Below, piece after piece: positions 23,301-35,303 of a stretch of 64,000 nt of DNA (position 1 is its first letter; each line of letters opens with the position of its first letter). The stretch is from Turritopsis dohrnii (lineage: Eukaryota; Cnidaria; Hydrozoa; Anthoathecata; Oceaniidae): contig BQMF02000063.1 of assembly GCA_027922465.2 (NCBI GenBank), positions 186,001-250,000 of the forward strand, read 5' to 3'. The position numbers and the translations under genes were made by a program. A model generated the notes under the pieces. The model ran no database searches. It was not told where the DNA came from and saw only the letters and a list, made by a program, of their open reading frames with translations.

Positions 23301-26294
23301 TAACAGTACAAACATTAACACAATGAAGTGATAATTTTCCATCCTTCCATAATTTGGTAAATTAAATTGTTTTGTTTTTATTCTTTGTATATTTAGGTGG
23401 CGTATTTTGGGAATAAGAAAGGTTTAGTTACCTTTTTGAAGGATATTGAAATGCCTTGTTATCCCAACTGGAATCTTGCAGACTACATCAGTAAGAATTA
23501 TCACAGAGTCGCCTTTTCAGCTATTGTCACCAAGATATTATGCGTAAAAACAATAGAATACCAAAATTCTGATACATAATGATTTTCACCTTCATCTTCT
23601 CACAGTGGAAAGACTTGTTGCTGGGGAAGAAGTAGAAGATAGAATCGTTAATGGATACAAAAACTTCATCAGGTACCAGTTTCTATAGATGCATAAGTTA
23701 ACCAATGATGATAGATGAAGCAAATCCTACTCGTGTGTAATGCCTATGCATCTGTACGATCTGGTGTTTTTGATATGGCATGAAGACATCGGTTGCGATA
23801 GGCTGGTTATGTATATCTATGCTTCTTATTTCCAGGAATCCAGAAAATCGGAAGTTGTGTTTTGGTGATGAACAAAAGAAAAGTTCCATAGGTCCAGACG
23901 AGTTTTACTTTAGCGAAGTAGATGGTATTTACTTCGATGGTAAAAGTTTCAAGACCAAAGATCCTTTGATCACAAAGTCTAAATCGACCGTGAGTATCTA
24001 GTGATTTCCAACGATAACAAAGTTATGGTATTGTATGAAAAAATCATTTTTGAAATGCTTCCTTGATCAGCACGCTGAAGGTTTACCTGAATACCCAACT
24101 GGCTTCCTGACACAAACAATCGCACTTGCCAAACGTTCATTTATTCAAAGCAGAAAAGAAATTTGGGATAAGCAGTCCTTTTTCCAGGTATACAGCTTAA
24201 CGCAATAGTCTCGTTGTTTATTCAATATTTTTAAATAATGATGTTGAGCATAATTACGATGTTTGTTTCTCTTGTGCATTAACTAAAGTTGTTAAACTCT
24301 CTGTTATAGTTCACATTTGTACCAATAATAATCGGTCTGCTTTGGTTGAATACCCCTTATACTGAAGTTACCATTTCATCCAGAACTGGCGCGGTAAATA
24401 GAGGATTGTTTGCATTAAATTTGTCCTAGTTTATTACAGTCCAATCGGTTCCCTCCATTTCTCACTGTGAGAAGATAAACAAAGAAGAAACGAAATAATT
24501 AACGAAAAAATGGGAATGTAATTCGTATTCATTGTTCAATCAGACACAAATTTTCATTACGAGACTTTCACTACAAAACTTATATGTTTAGATCTTTTAT
24601 ATATTGATGTACTTGGTCATGGTTCCAATGTTCAACGCTTTGATGACATGTAAGTTTGCCAACACAGTGTCGTTTACACCCCATCTGTTCACCATGTTGA
24701 CTCCATTGAGCAACACATCGACATGCGCATGTGTTAAGTTAATTCAGCCTGAATTAACTTAACACGTGTGCATGTCGATGTGTTGCTAAACAGCGCCAAA
24801 ATCTCGTTTGTCAAGTTCTCGAATCGTTTTCTATGAACGCTCGTTTTTCAAATAAATTGCTTTAGAGATTTGTTCGTTGCAGATGATGACATGTTGTTAA
24901 AAATTTCTCGTTCTTTCATATCAAGAGTTATGAAAATTTCGTGAACCGTGTTTTTGTTTGCTCATTTGCGAAAGTTTTTCCACGCGAAAATGAACTTTTT
25001 CTTCGATTCGCGAAAGTTTTCTTCTGCGAAATGTGTTCCAAAAGAATAAAGCATCTTGCAGAATACTAAAAAACAAAATACAGGAATCGCGGAGCAGGGT
25101 GGCTCAGGGGGCTATACAATTCCGCAGTTCCTGAAATATAACTGAAAGAAAAGGAATCTTTCATAGTTTGGTTATTTCCTCAATCATATCATGCAACTGC
25201 CAATACTACATGCATGTACTAGAAAAACACAAACTTCTGTTTTTGAGTACACTGAGGATTTTTTGCATCTTAGTTCCTGTCGAAAGAGGTACCATAGCAA
25301 AGGAACGGTCCGACGGAATGTATCGCTTGTCTTCATATTACATTGCTAAGAACCTAAGCGAACTGCCAGTTATTTTGCTTCAACCTACAATCTTCTATAC
25401 AATTTCTTATTGGATGGTTGGACTGAATCGATCTGTATGGTTTTTGGTGGGAGTTCTCACAACAATCACGTTTTCCATAATGGGGCAAGTAAGTTAGAAT
25501 AAACTTTTGCTGGAAGTGTGGAACTTGCAGGTTATATTGTAGAGCTATAATCATTGAAGAATGTTGATTTTCATTTTGCAATGAAACTAAAGTAATTGTC
25601 GGCTTCTTAACTTTTAGACATTGGGACTGTTATTTGGAGCTAGTATTCAAAATTTCAAAAATGCCTTGACATTTTCACTTATCTTCGGTCAATCAATTGT
25701 TTTGGTATCTGGGTTCTTTGCAAAGAGATTACCGTTTTGGCTGTCGTGGGCAAAGTATTTGTCACATTTGACATACGCTTATAACATATTTTTGAGAATT
25801 GAATTTGATCATGCTGTTAGAGGATTCAGGTGAGTATTTTTACGAGATATTTGAGCTGTTGTGACGCATTCAAAAACACATTAAGATTCTCTGGTCTGGT
25901 ATACATATGTTATGGACCTCTATTATCACTTTTTTAACTGCAATGCTCACTCTTTTTGATCATATGATCAAGTACAAATAAATTGTTTTGATAAACATGT
26001 AGACCAAGAAGTTTTCTAATGACGAAGAAAACAAGCAAACAAACGACAACATACACTCGCTGCAATGTCACTGAAAAATACTGTTTATATATGATTTTTG
26101 CCTTTTTGTGCAGGTGTGCAGCCGTATCAACATATAGTGTGTGTACCAACAATATAACGCGATATATTGCTGGTCCAGAAATAGCGTCACGAATTGCACC
26201 CGTTCATCTTGGAATTGGAGAATCATTTGCAGTGCTTTGGGGCATTATATTACTGCTACGTCTTCTTATATACCTTATTTTAAAGTATTTTTAG
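17389..26294 (+). CDS. ABCG-family half-transporter (ABCG2/white-like), complete, 15 exons
   Basis: Exons: 17389-17530, 17715-17893, 20473-20578, 20874-20912, 21087-21151, 22799-22960, 23397-23490, 23606-23672, 23836-23989, 24071-24187, 24310-24393, 24592-24649, 25274-25488, 25618-25829 and 26114-26294. All phases agree, giving 624 residues. Layout is reversed (NBD first), as in all ABCG proteins. Walker A GPSGAGKT is at about 45-52, the Q-loop near 92, signature CSGGEKKR at 153-160, Walker B LLVMDE at 173-178, D-loop TTGLD and H-switch His211 in TTIHQP. The C-terminal half has six likely membrane helices, with [19 protein letters not shown] in the region after TM2 and a short Cys-containing last extracellular loop. 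As a half-transporter it should act as a homo- or heterodimer exporting lipids or hydrophobic compounds. The start is the first ATG after an in-frame stop. Length is close to ABCG2 (655). The substrate is not predictable. Confidence 0.93.
18181..18600. mobile_element. Tc1/mariner-like foldback MITE (copy B) in ABCG intron 2
   Basis: Same family as 3049-3663 but internally shortened. Ends are CAGTGTGTATCAAAATG and TTTTGATACACACTG, with TA at 18179-18180 and just after the right end. The flanks together form one copy of the 72-bp dispersed element, which is intact at 60727-60801. The right arm lacks about 50 bp near its outer end compared with copy A. Confidence 0.85.
19347..19822. mobile_element. 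PIF/Harbinger-like MITE in ABCG intron 2
   Basis: Inverted ends GGGAGTGTTTATATGAGAAA and its complement (right end TTTCTCATATAAACACCCCC, minor changes) are flanked by TTA on both sides (19344-19346 and 19823-19825). The 3-bp TTA duplication and GGG ends fit PIF/Harbinger MITEs. Several CAGCCCGG and CCGGGCTGA motifs lie inside. A stray GGGAGTGTTTATAATAATAT follows at 19851. Confidence 0.75.
20874..20912 (+). other. 39-nt mini-exon encoding the ABC signature core
   Basis: Without this segment the ABCG protein would lack the C-loop: the upstream exon ends ...CVGT plus one base and the downstream exon starts GEKKRTSVA. The 39 bases preceded by TTTCTTTTAG and followed by GTGAAA supply [13 protein letters not shown] in phase and create CSGGEKKR. 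A weaker alternative acceptor (CAATCCAG) would give a 12-nt exon encoding only GCSG. Confidence 0.75.
21398..21590. repeat. 18-bp direct repeat bracketing ~160 bp in ABCG intron 5
   Basis: ATTGGATCACGTAGTAAA near 21398 and ATTGGATCATGTAGTAAA near 21572 flank a relatively GC-rich segment with GGCTGCAAGGAGGAGGAAGC. This could be a target-site duplication around an inserted short element, but no element family is recognised. Confidence 0.35.
21680..22258. mobile_element. TA-flanked MITE with AATAAGCGCCCC tandem motif, ABCG intron 5
   Basis: A 579-bp element with perfect ends CCGTAAATGATCGAATAAGC / GCTTATTCGATCATTTACGG and TA on each side. Both arms contain several copies of the unit AATAAGCGCCCC. 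The centre is AT-rich. No transposase. It sits between the exons encoding Walker B and the D-loop. Confidence 0.8.
24709..24787. repeat. 38-bp-arm hairpin in ABCG intron 12
   Basis: Arms 24709-24746 and 24750-24787 are complementary with only two mismatches around a 3-base GCC loop. The hairpin abuts a dispersed repeat (about 24786-24960) that recurs at 36114-36350. Confidence 0.8.
24786..24960 (+). repeat. Dispersed repeat, copy 1 (also at 36114)
   Basis: Shares GCCAAAATCT-GTTTGTCAAG, TCAGATGATGAC and TTGTTCAAAATT-like phrases in the same order with 36114-36350, which has an extra internal segment. The family is unrecognised. This copy lies in ABCG intron 12. Confidence 0.55.
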
Positions 26295-28430
26295 TTTTTG
26301 CAACTCGTTTCAAAAATTTTCATTTCAAGTATTTCGAACTTTGAAACCTCTTAGACATTTTCGGTTTTTTTACTGATACTATAGTTAAGATAGTTAAGCG
26401 AGTTTATAATTGTCGAAAGAGGTTAAACAACCTCTTCCAACTTCGCAGAATTGTTCAAGCGCTCATTCATACGTATGACTTTGGCGATAACTGCTTTTTC
26501 GAGACTGATTGTGACGATCAACGTCGAGATGTGAAGATTAGCGATGTGGTGTGACGATTAACGCTGAGATTGGTAGATTTAGCGCCGAGATATGAAGACT
26601 TAGTTTTAGAACCTTTATTGCGTAATTTTCGTGTTTTATAATAAGATATAGACCATAGAGTTTACATGTTGTTGTGTGTTGTATACTTGTTATTGTAGTC
26701 CAAATTTCGGGTTTTTGTTAACTCAATTTAACAGATATTTACATACGCTTGTAACTTAAACTTTGATGAAGCCTGCTACACTGGATAAATTTTGATGTCA
26801 TGGATAAGTGTTTAATGAATATTTCGTCTTCTGTAGTAAAAACTATTGTCCCACTAAAACATATTAAGCTCTATCCTTTCTAGTATCCCAAGACGGGCAA
26901 ATTCAATTTTTCAACGATTCGGTAACTACGCATCTGCTGCAGCCTGGAACAATCGCTTTCCCAATCACTTTGTACGTTATATATAAAAACTTTTGAGTCT
27001 GGTGTTGGTAGCACTTTTCATTTAGAGATCCACCAGTTAGCTAATCACTAGTTGCTGATGTTAGAGTGGTTTTGATTTTGGCCACCTCTCTACTACCTAC
27101 ACACGACATGACATCATTTACACCGTTATAATGAAGGGGGGTATTCAAAATGGTCTTTAAAAGTAAGCAAACACTGAATCAATGACACCATGCCTTCTAA
27201 ATATAAGAACAACTTCTAATTGGTGCTACTTTAGGTGCAGAAAATTTCGCGAGCACTAACTTTCGCAAATTCGCCAAAATTCCTAGAGAAATTCCACAAA
27301 TAAACACACCAAAATTAATACAATGAGAGGATTTTTAACGTCTTCTACGTTCATATTTCAGTATCACAGATATAGATTCGCAGGCCGTTTACCGAGGAGA
27401 AATATCTCGCATTACCATATATTTTCTTTGTGGAAACATTGCATGTGTAGAATATTAACCTCGAAACATTATCATCGTTCACCTTTGGTAAAAGGCGGAA
27501 TGGAACTCAATTGTTAACTTAAATGTTAAAACGTCTGCTTTTTTATAAAACACTGAGATTGCGGAAAAGTATTGAAAAAACATACGGAACAAAAGAACAA
27601 AGAAATATTGGGATGCTTTATTCCGATTCTGAAAAGCGTGATTATATTAAAAGGTCACTGAAAAGAAAGCTAAACAAATTGATATTAGAACTATCTTTAA
27701 CTCCGCGCGCGATGGAATCAAATTGTACATCTCGTAATTACGCTATAAAATGCAAAAAGGACAACTGTCGCGAATGACGTTATGTAAGATTGTTCACGAA
27801 CTTAAACTATTTCGCGATATTCAGCCAAATGGGAAGTTTTCGCGAATGTTTCTCTATGCACTTAAAGTAGTACGAGTCAATTAAGTACTCGAAGTGATAT
27901 CGAAAACTTTCAAGTTAATAACTAGAATTATGACGTCATAATCCATAACTCGAAGTTAATTTTGTAACTCGGGTTTTCCGGGTCTCCTCGAGTGGTATAA
28001 TGCTAATACATGAACCACGTCAACCACTCCGGCCCGACAGAGGGCTTATGTGTGGCAATTGCAACCACAGGAACAACACTCTGAAAACGTGTAATATCAA
28101 GGTATTGTATTATAAAAATTGATGGATAACACCGGGGAGGAAAAATAAAAAATCAGATCAATAATTCGTATTATATTTCGATTTTCAGTACATAGGTTCT
28201 CAGTCATACACAACAAATACACAAAGTTACTGCTCAGGAAATTAGCATCACGAAAATAAATCCTTTTCATGTTGAATCGGCCTTTTTACTCAGTTTTGTG
28301 ATGAATATTGTAACTTGACTGCAATAACTGATGCTTTGCAATCACAAAACCTTTTATACCTCCATTTTTTCTGGCAGAACTAATAGTGGATTTGTATCAG
28401 TACAAATCCAGTGGAGAAAGCGTACCTTCA
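26295..28430. other. Intergenic downstream of ABCG
   Basis: No canonical AATAAA is seen close to the ABCG stop; ATAATAAGA near 26640 is the nearest A-rich candidate. An ORF at 27523-27777 is Lys/Arg-rich and unrecognised. No RNA gene is evident. Confidence 0.35.
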
Positions 28431-28898
28431 GGGAATTAATTTTCGCGGAATTTTCGCGGTTTTGTTTTCAACGGAGATTTCGCGGAAACTTATTTTCGCG
28501 TTCAAAGGGAAATGAAGAAGCAAAATGGTGAAAAAAAATCTTATCATACGTTAAACATCTATCCTATAAAAGTAATGGCAAAATGACTTACAAGCCATCA
28601 TCAATGTCACCTAAAACACTGAATACGTATAAGAAAATAGTCAATAGATTGCATTGCGAATTGTCATAATCGGATGTTTCTTGGAAACACTCTCGATACA
28701 GGTCACGAAGCTACTTTTATCGCTGCTGATAGATACTGTAATTATTGACTAGGAAACACGAATGTAAATTTTTAAAAAATATATATCTTGTAAATAAAAA
28801 TCGTTGAAAACTTGACCTGAATTTCGAAAATTAATAATTCTTTCGCGAAAATGATAAAAAAAAAAAAAAAAACACGAAAAACGCGAAAATTAATTCCC
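28431..28898. mobile_element. GGG-ended MITE with TTCA flanks
   Basis: A 468-bp element with perfect 17-bp ends GGGAATTAATTTTCGCG / CGCGAAAATTAATTCCC, flanked on both sides by TTCA. Repeated TTTCGCGG motifs lie inside the left end. Flank and end pattern resemble the 29934-30215 element, so they may be one superfamily with TTNA targets. Confidence 0.65.
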
Positions 28899-28902
28899 TT
28901 CA

Positions 28903-29929
28903 GGTATCATACTTTTTATACCTGCTCTACATTACAATAGAGAAGTGTTGAGGTGAAAGGTTGAGCGAACAGATTGACTGGGTTTTCAGAGTACATCTCT
29001 TGTCACAGTACGTTCATGTTCACTGGTAGCATCATGGGATTTTTAACGCACACTTACACGAAGTAATCAATGAAGAGCTCAGTAAAGAAGACGAGGGAAT
29101 AGAGATGAGATCGCTATATCAAGGGAACCTTATACACTCAAGATAAATTCAAATTCACTTTCAAATAGCCCCTCCTTAAATTGCATTTCATGCACTATTG
29201 TTGTGGTCGGCACATAGACATCGGAATATAAACGACTTTTCAACAATATGATATCCCCCATTATTGCCAAGGCATAACAAAATCGCTATCAGTTTTGGTG
29301 TATGAAGTTTAGTAGACTTTGGGAGAAATAACGCTTTACGAAATTTTAAAATTCAGAAAAGGAAATTTATCGAAACAACTTTTTTTCCGCAAGTTTCCAT
29401 ATTGCTTTCACATCCAAATTAAAATTTGAAGGTTGCTGTTCCCAAACTTTTCGTGATTAATGCAGTTCTCTTTACCAATCAGTGAAAAGTCATTTTATCT
29501 TCCGTTTTCATTTGGCCAAGTACGGAATGAGTAATCGCTCGAAGGGAAATTGACGACCATAAAGAGCGTTGATTATACAAACGTTCTTTTAAAATGTAGA
29601 AAATTTGCTGCAACTCCGGCTCCCCAACTTCTCAACACTAAACCTCATCCCTTGGAAACAAAAAACATGGGCAAGTCTTACCAAGAGTTACCAGAGTTTT
29701 TTGCTCCAATACTTTCATGGCCCTTTCCCCCTTCTTTGTGGTGTTTTATCGTATTGAAAGGTGCACAGAGAGACAGATTCAAGTTTTCAAGTCCACCTAG
29801 GCTTATTTAAAGATTCCAGGGTATTCAAAATCTAACCCTCTATGTTCTACACTACTTTTAGCGACGGAATGTAATTCTTCATCATGTTCTAACAATCGAA
29901 TACAAAATAGAAACATTGAACTTTTTACC
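28903..29929. other. Intergenic, no gene seen
   Basis: An 86-codon ORF at 29550-29810 has no recognisable motif. No other structure was found. Confidence 0.35.
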
Positions 29930-29933
29930 TTAA

Positions 29934-30215
29934 GGGGATTTATTTTGCCTGGACAAATTTATGCGAGCCACAGTTTGAGAGCGTTTTCTTCTCAAAGAAA
30001 ATGTTTGGATTTATTGTTGTGAATGTATACAAAGTGCAATATGTGTATTTTATAATATAGCTAAGAAATAGCAGCGAAAATCACCATTTCCATGCCTGCC
30101 ACATTGCAAAACCAATGGGTGCTTGATAATTATAAGGAAATAGTTAATATCCGTCGTCGATGGCAAGATAATTTGGCCAAAATTCGCAAAAATTAATCCA
30201 CACAAAAAAATCCCC
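29934..30215. mobile_element. GGGG-ended MITE with TTAA flanks
   Basis: A 282-bp element starting GGGGATTTATTTTGCC and ending AAAAATCCCC, flanked by TTAA on both sides (29930-29933 and 30216-30219). TTAA duplications are used by Kolobok and piggyBac elements. The Kolobok-like element at 39346 has similar AGGGGA ends. Confidence 0.65.
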
Positions 30216-30219
30216 TTAA

Positions 30220-31100
30220 GGTAGGTAGGTAACTGCGGTGACAGAATACCCTATCAGGAATAAACACATCGTCAATGAAATATCAACTTTCATCAGTGTC
30301 AACCACAACTTTGACAGATATCACCGTTGAAATCCAATTCCTAAAGAATAGACTGACGATCTGAAAAACAGTAAAGTACTTACTTTTTCAAATATACTCA
30401 CCACAGCAAACAACAAGACGTAAAAATAATAGCAGTGAACCCTAAATTTCCGTATGTTTTTAACCTTGAACATAAAATAAATGACGCAATCAAAATGAAA
30501 ATTCATTAATAGAAATTTGGTAGATACAAATGGATATACAAATAGTGATTAAATGAACGGCAAAGGAGTTTTCGACATGTTTCAGTTGATGAACACATGT
30601 AAAATGCCACAATTTTCTGAAAAAATGAAGTTGTCAAGTCAGCAACTTTCAAATTGCAAAATTTTAGGGTAAAACCATTTACAGTGACTTGTCGTAATTA
30701 CAGCTGAAATCTAAAATGAAGTTTTGAACTGTCATATCAAGAAGAAACATCGATCTGAAAGAAGCACTTGAATTTCTTTTGACATTTTCTCTATATCAAA
30801 CATACAACGTTTTTTTTTTACTACAACATTTAGAAAAAGTCATCTTCTTTATTCAAAATGCTATGTTTCTTCAGAAAAGTGCACCAGCGATTTTCAGTTT
30901 TTGCTTCTGCACTATTTTGCAATATTTCCAGCATTTCAGTTGGCATCCACTTAAAAAAGTACGTTATTTACAGTTTCATGCCCTCAGTTTTAAGTGAAAT
31001 TTTTGGTAAAAATTTCAAAGGAATGTCAATGTCGTTTTGAGTTTGTTTTTGAATGACGTTTTGGCATATTTTTAGCGTAGGGTTATGCTTTCAGTTTTTC
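30220..31100 (-). other. Probable 3' UTR and flank of SYNCRIP-like gene
   Basis: On the minus strand, AATAAA (complement at about 30851-30856) lies some 250 nt after the stop codon and is a plausible poly(A) signal. No ORF here is convincing. Confidence 0.4.
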
Positions 31101-34100
31101 TTAATTCCACTGTCCACCATAAGAATCTGAATACCAATCTTGTCCACCAGTATAATCATCACTATAGTAGCTGTTTGATGGCAAAGGCTGCTGTGCAATG
31201 GGTTGGGAACTCCATCCATCATTAGTAGCCATTCTTTTGATACCTTGAACTTGACCACCATATTCAGCTTTGCGTTTAGGAGCTCCCCTGGAAAGCCCCA
31301 CTGGACTACCAGCACCTCCAACACCGCGACCTCTGTAGCCACCACGTGCAAGCATTCCTCTTGGGGAGGAACTGCCTCGAGTACCTCCTCTCATTCCCCG
31401 ACTAAAATTCCCTCTAGGAGAACCTCTTGGAGGCATACCACGGGGGGCACCTCTCATATTTCTGGGTGGTGGTCGTGGTGGTGCGTAATAATCATCATAA
31501 GAGCCATCATCATACCCACCATACCCATAGCCAGCACTATCATCATAACCGCCATCATAACTATTATATCCACCTCTACCACGACCACGACCACCTCCTC
31601 TTCCACGTTCAAATTTTACACTATTGGCTTTATTTAATGCCCCAAAGCCTGACATGCCACGACGTTGTTCCTTTTTGTCAACCTGTGGCTTTGCTAATGA
31701 TACCTCAATTTTCATATCATCTAACTCTTGACTATCCAGTTCTTCAATAGCACGTACTGCATCTTCACGGTTCACAAAATGAATGAAGGCATAATCTTTG
31801 ATTTTCTTCACCTTTTCAACTGCACCATATTGTTTAAACAATTCATTTAATTTGTTTTCATCAATAGCAGGAGACAGGTTTCGTACGTAAACAACCTTAA
31901 CCTGAAAATTATAATAACATAATTAAGTATTGCTGTTCAGAGTTAAGCAAATGGTTTAGCAACAGAAAACTGAAAAAGCAGAAAATGCTTTTCTGAGAAA
32001 ACATCTTCAAAAGTTCTGTGTACCAATTACTTTTTCTCAATGCTCAGGACTGATACAGAATGTGAAACACCCTTGATCAAGTCTATAGAATATCCAATCT
32101 ATTATGCATTAATGCAGGCCTTGTCAGGAAGAAAAAGGGTGGCGTGCGACTACCGCACGCCTGAATTTAAAACTTCAAAAATATGGCGTGTGATGGAGTG
32201 CGAAGCTTAAAAAGATTAGATACATTCGTTCTTGTAACGTAAAAAAAAACAGCTGGCACTGTCTATACGCAGCAGAATTTATTTAAATATTTGTTTACTT
32301 TAAAGTACCAGTTGTATATCAAAAAGGCTTTTATTAATCTTGTTCATGAAAAAAGTTTTTCTATTTATTAATCTTCTTGAAAAGAAGTTTTTGATGACGT
32401 TATCGACCACGACGAAAAGAGATACATAATTTCTTTCATGTGTTATTAAAAAAGTCGAATATGAAATTTACATTCGAAAATTTATATCGCATCGCCTTGC
32501 AGCATGTTTCGCAATATTGAAACAGAAATTGTCACCTGTCTTTGCTTATATTTTTTTGAATGAAGCACGTGAAATTTTTTTCTTCTCGTGCTTAAATATT
32601 TTCAAAGACAGCTGACAGCTTTTGGGAATACTATCGTGACGTCTTAAAATGAATGAAAATGAATGATCATTTTTTCAAAAGTTATCGAAGAAACTTTTTT
32701 ACGTTGTGCAGTCGATCAATGTTTGATAATGAATGAATTTTCATTTCTTTTCTCAAAAGATCAAAGATTATGAAAGCGCGATTTTCCTTCATAATTGTTA
32801 ATTACATTGTACGATCAAATGTGTTCGTGAACAGATTGCTTGTCTGCATTTCTTATATCTTGACGACCCCACTAGTTCTCTTATTGAAAGATTTATTCTC
32901 TAGCCACAGAGGACTTCAGGTTTAAACATTATCAGACAAGAAAAGTTAAGACTGCGAGAGTCAACCTTTAATGTATTGACGGCAGTCCTTGTGTTTGGGG
33001 TTCACAAGTTTAAATGTCCCCCACTTGTCTGTAAAAGATTAGGCAGACATACAAAATTTCAGGCGTGCGGTCGATCACACGCCACATATAAAAAACGTTA
33101 AAACAGGCGTGCGAACAACCGCACACCTCGAAGAATTCAGGCGTGTGTGGGGGCGTGCGAGTGCGATCGCACACCTCTCCTGACAAGGCCTGATTAATGA
33201 GTTCTTATAAATATTTTAAGTCAAATTAAATTCAACTTTCTTGTGTGAGAACAAACTTGCATGGTTCTCACAAAAATCTGCAAAATCATAAATTTCTTAG
33301 AGTAACCACAACCTGGTGATGCTAACAAACGGGAAAATATGTTGTATAAGAACAAGCTAATCGAAATGCTCAAGTACCTTTGACATCACTTCTTCATCAG
33401 GCTCATATACAGGATCAGCCCAGTCAACTGTAGGTGTTATGTTACCAAAAACTTTGATCTTCCCACTTCCAAGACGTCGCCTAGCTGTAGATGCATCTTT
33501 ATGACTGAGAAATTCCAGGAATGCAAAACCACGATTTTTACTTTTATCTTCAGCTGAGATATACACGATAACATCGCACAAATTTTCTACTTTCGTTTCA
33601 AATTCTTCAAAAATTTGTTTTTTGGTTTTGGATTTTGGAATTGACCCAACAAAAAGCCGGTTGTTCGACTGGGATAGACAAACTCCAAGAACTTTTCCAG
33701 GTCTAACTTCCCTTTTTTCCATTCCCTTTACAGCTCCCTGAGCACCTTCCTTAGTAGTAAATGTACAAAAGGCATATCCTTTATTGAGTCCTGTTATGTG
33801 GTCCATCATAATACGAAGGTCATAAATAACACCAAAGTCTTCCATGACAGGCACTAATTCATCTTCATACATGTCCCTTGGTAATTTGCCAATGAAAACT
33901 TGAGAGCAGAATTTCTATTAAAATAAGACACAAACTAAATTAGCTGAAGAGAAGAAATTTTTGTGGGAAGAAAATTTTGTGGATTTTGCTGAAATCTACA
34001 AAATTAAATTCCTGCAATATTCTTTTAAAATTGGTTGCACGCGAAACTAAATTCAGGAAATTATTAAACCTCAGTATCTCTTGGTACTTCTCATGCCTTT

Positions 34101-35303
34101 AGGAAAAACATTTTAGCGAAGTTAAATTCAGCGAAACCCCTGAAAATTGCGAAATTAAATTCCACGAAAATTCAATTTTAGTTTTACATGTTAAATAATA
34201 AAAGAATATGATTCACAATGCAAAAAAGGAGGCATTTTTCTATTAAGTATTTATTTGAAAATCGAAAACCGCGAAATTTAATTCTGCAAAACTCATTAAA
34301 ATTGGTCAATCACAAAATTAGTATAAAATTAACACGGTTTGACGAAATTTACATTTTTGGAGCATAAAATTAAAAATGACCTTTTTGTTGCATGATATAA
34401 AATGCAGTCAAGGGAAAGTTTAAGAAAAAAATAAAAATAAAGTTTTTCTTGTTCAGTTACTGCTATTTTTAAATAAAAGTATTGAAATCAATACTTGAAA
34501 TCAATCACTTCAGTTCAGATGATTCAACAGAAATTCTAAAAGAAATCGTCAAAATTACAGCGAGAAGAGTGATATGTTGAACAAGATGATTAATTAGTTT
34601 TGTTCTTAAATACCTTTTAAAAGTTTCCTTAAACCAACTAATTTTCTGCCCTTATTATTATGGAAAGTTTTGAAAATCTTTATCAGTTAAAATTATATCA
34701 GTAAAATTATTTATCAATCAAAAGCTCTTTTTTTCATTATAAAGTGAGAAAAAAGGTAAAATTTCCAATTGTATTCCCAAACATGAACAGCTGTGTGTTA
34801 AAGATTACCTTTTCTCCTCTTCCTGGCTCTGGTCCTTCCCAGCCAGGTGGTGGTCCACCATATTTCCTTTGACCAGTTGTTATGTCTAATGTATATCCAG
34901 TTCTATCAAGCAGTGCTTTAACTCTTTCTTCGTTAGCTCCTCCACCTAATCCAACAACAGAGGATCCTCCCCCTCCTCCTAGTACATCAGTAGTATCAGG
35001 GACAGATGTCAACGGTGCTGCACTGACATCTATGTTTTTCATTTTAGCACGATATGTTTTCATCACACCACATAAAAAAGCACTCTTATTTTGAACGTGA
35101 GATAAGTCGCTTTTCATGAATTGCTCCAAGACTTTGACAGCATCTTCATCACTGAACTCTTTTAGAGCTTCCACAGCTCTGTCGTCTAATTCATCAACTT
35201 TCAGAAGGTTACTTTGATGTATTGTTTCTAGTTTTGATGCAACTACTTGAGAAATTCCTTGCCCAAGTAAGGTGTCATACATTTCACTTTTTACAACCGC
35301 CAT
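31101..35303 (-). CDS. SYNCRIP / hnRNP Q-R homologue, complete, 3 coding exons
   Basis: Exons on the minus strand are 35303-34809, 33914-33378 and 31901-31101, all phase 0, encoding 610 residues. The N-terminal acidic/helical domain ([36 protein letters not shown]) and the linker [20 protein letters not shown] match vertebrate hnRNP Q/R closely. RRM1 starts at about 170 (VFIGKLPRD, later GYAFCTF), RRM2 at about 251 ([24 protein letters not shown]) and RRM3 at about 347 ([15 protein letters not shown]). A C-terminal tail rich in RGG, YGG and SPRG follows from about 430. The family acts in pre-mRNA processing, mRNA stability and translation. A TGA precedes the ATG in frame 10 codons upstream, so this start is well placed. 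Its second intron holds a 1.08-kb transposable element. Convergent with the ABCG gene. Confidence 0.96.
32115..33192. mobile_element. CAGGCCTTGTC-family element A in SYNCRIP-like intron 2
   Basis: 1078 bp, ends CAGGCCTTGTCAGGA / TCCTGACAAGGCCTG, flanked by ATTAATG on both sides (7 bp). The subterminal regions are rich in GCGTGCG and CGCACGCC motifs. It shares internal phrases (GTGTTTGGGGTTCAC) with elements at 37093 and 41042. No transposase frame. It resembles non-autonomous hAT elements, but the duplication is shorter than the usual 8 bp. Confidence 0.75.
33949..34400. repeat. AT-rich repeat-like sequence in SYNCRIP-like intron 1
   Basis: Phrases such as GCGAAATTAAATTC, ACGAAAATTCAATTT and AAACCGCGAAATTTAATT recur loosely in both orientations. 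They resemble the arms of the GGG-ended MITEs. Boundaries cannot be set. Confidence 0.3.

Noticed and set aside
25083..25140. GCAGGGTGGCTCAGGGGGCTA, reminiscent of a tRNA or SINE start
   Set aside because: No cloverleaf, A/B box pair or 3' tail could be drawn, and it sits in an ABCG intron.
31203..31750. Plus-strand ORFs of 144 and 107 codons rich in Ser/Thr or His
   Set aside because: They lie antisense to the RGG/YGG-rich exon of the SYNCRIP-like gene; the composition is a mirror of the Gly/Arg repeats and carries no domain.
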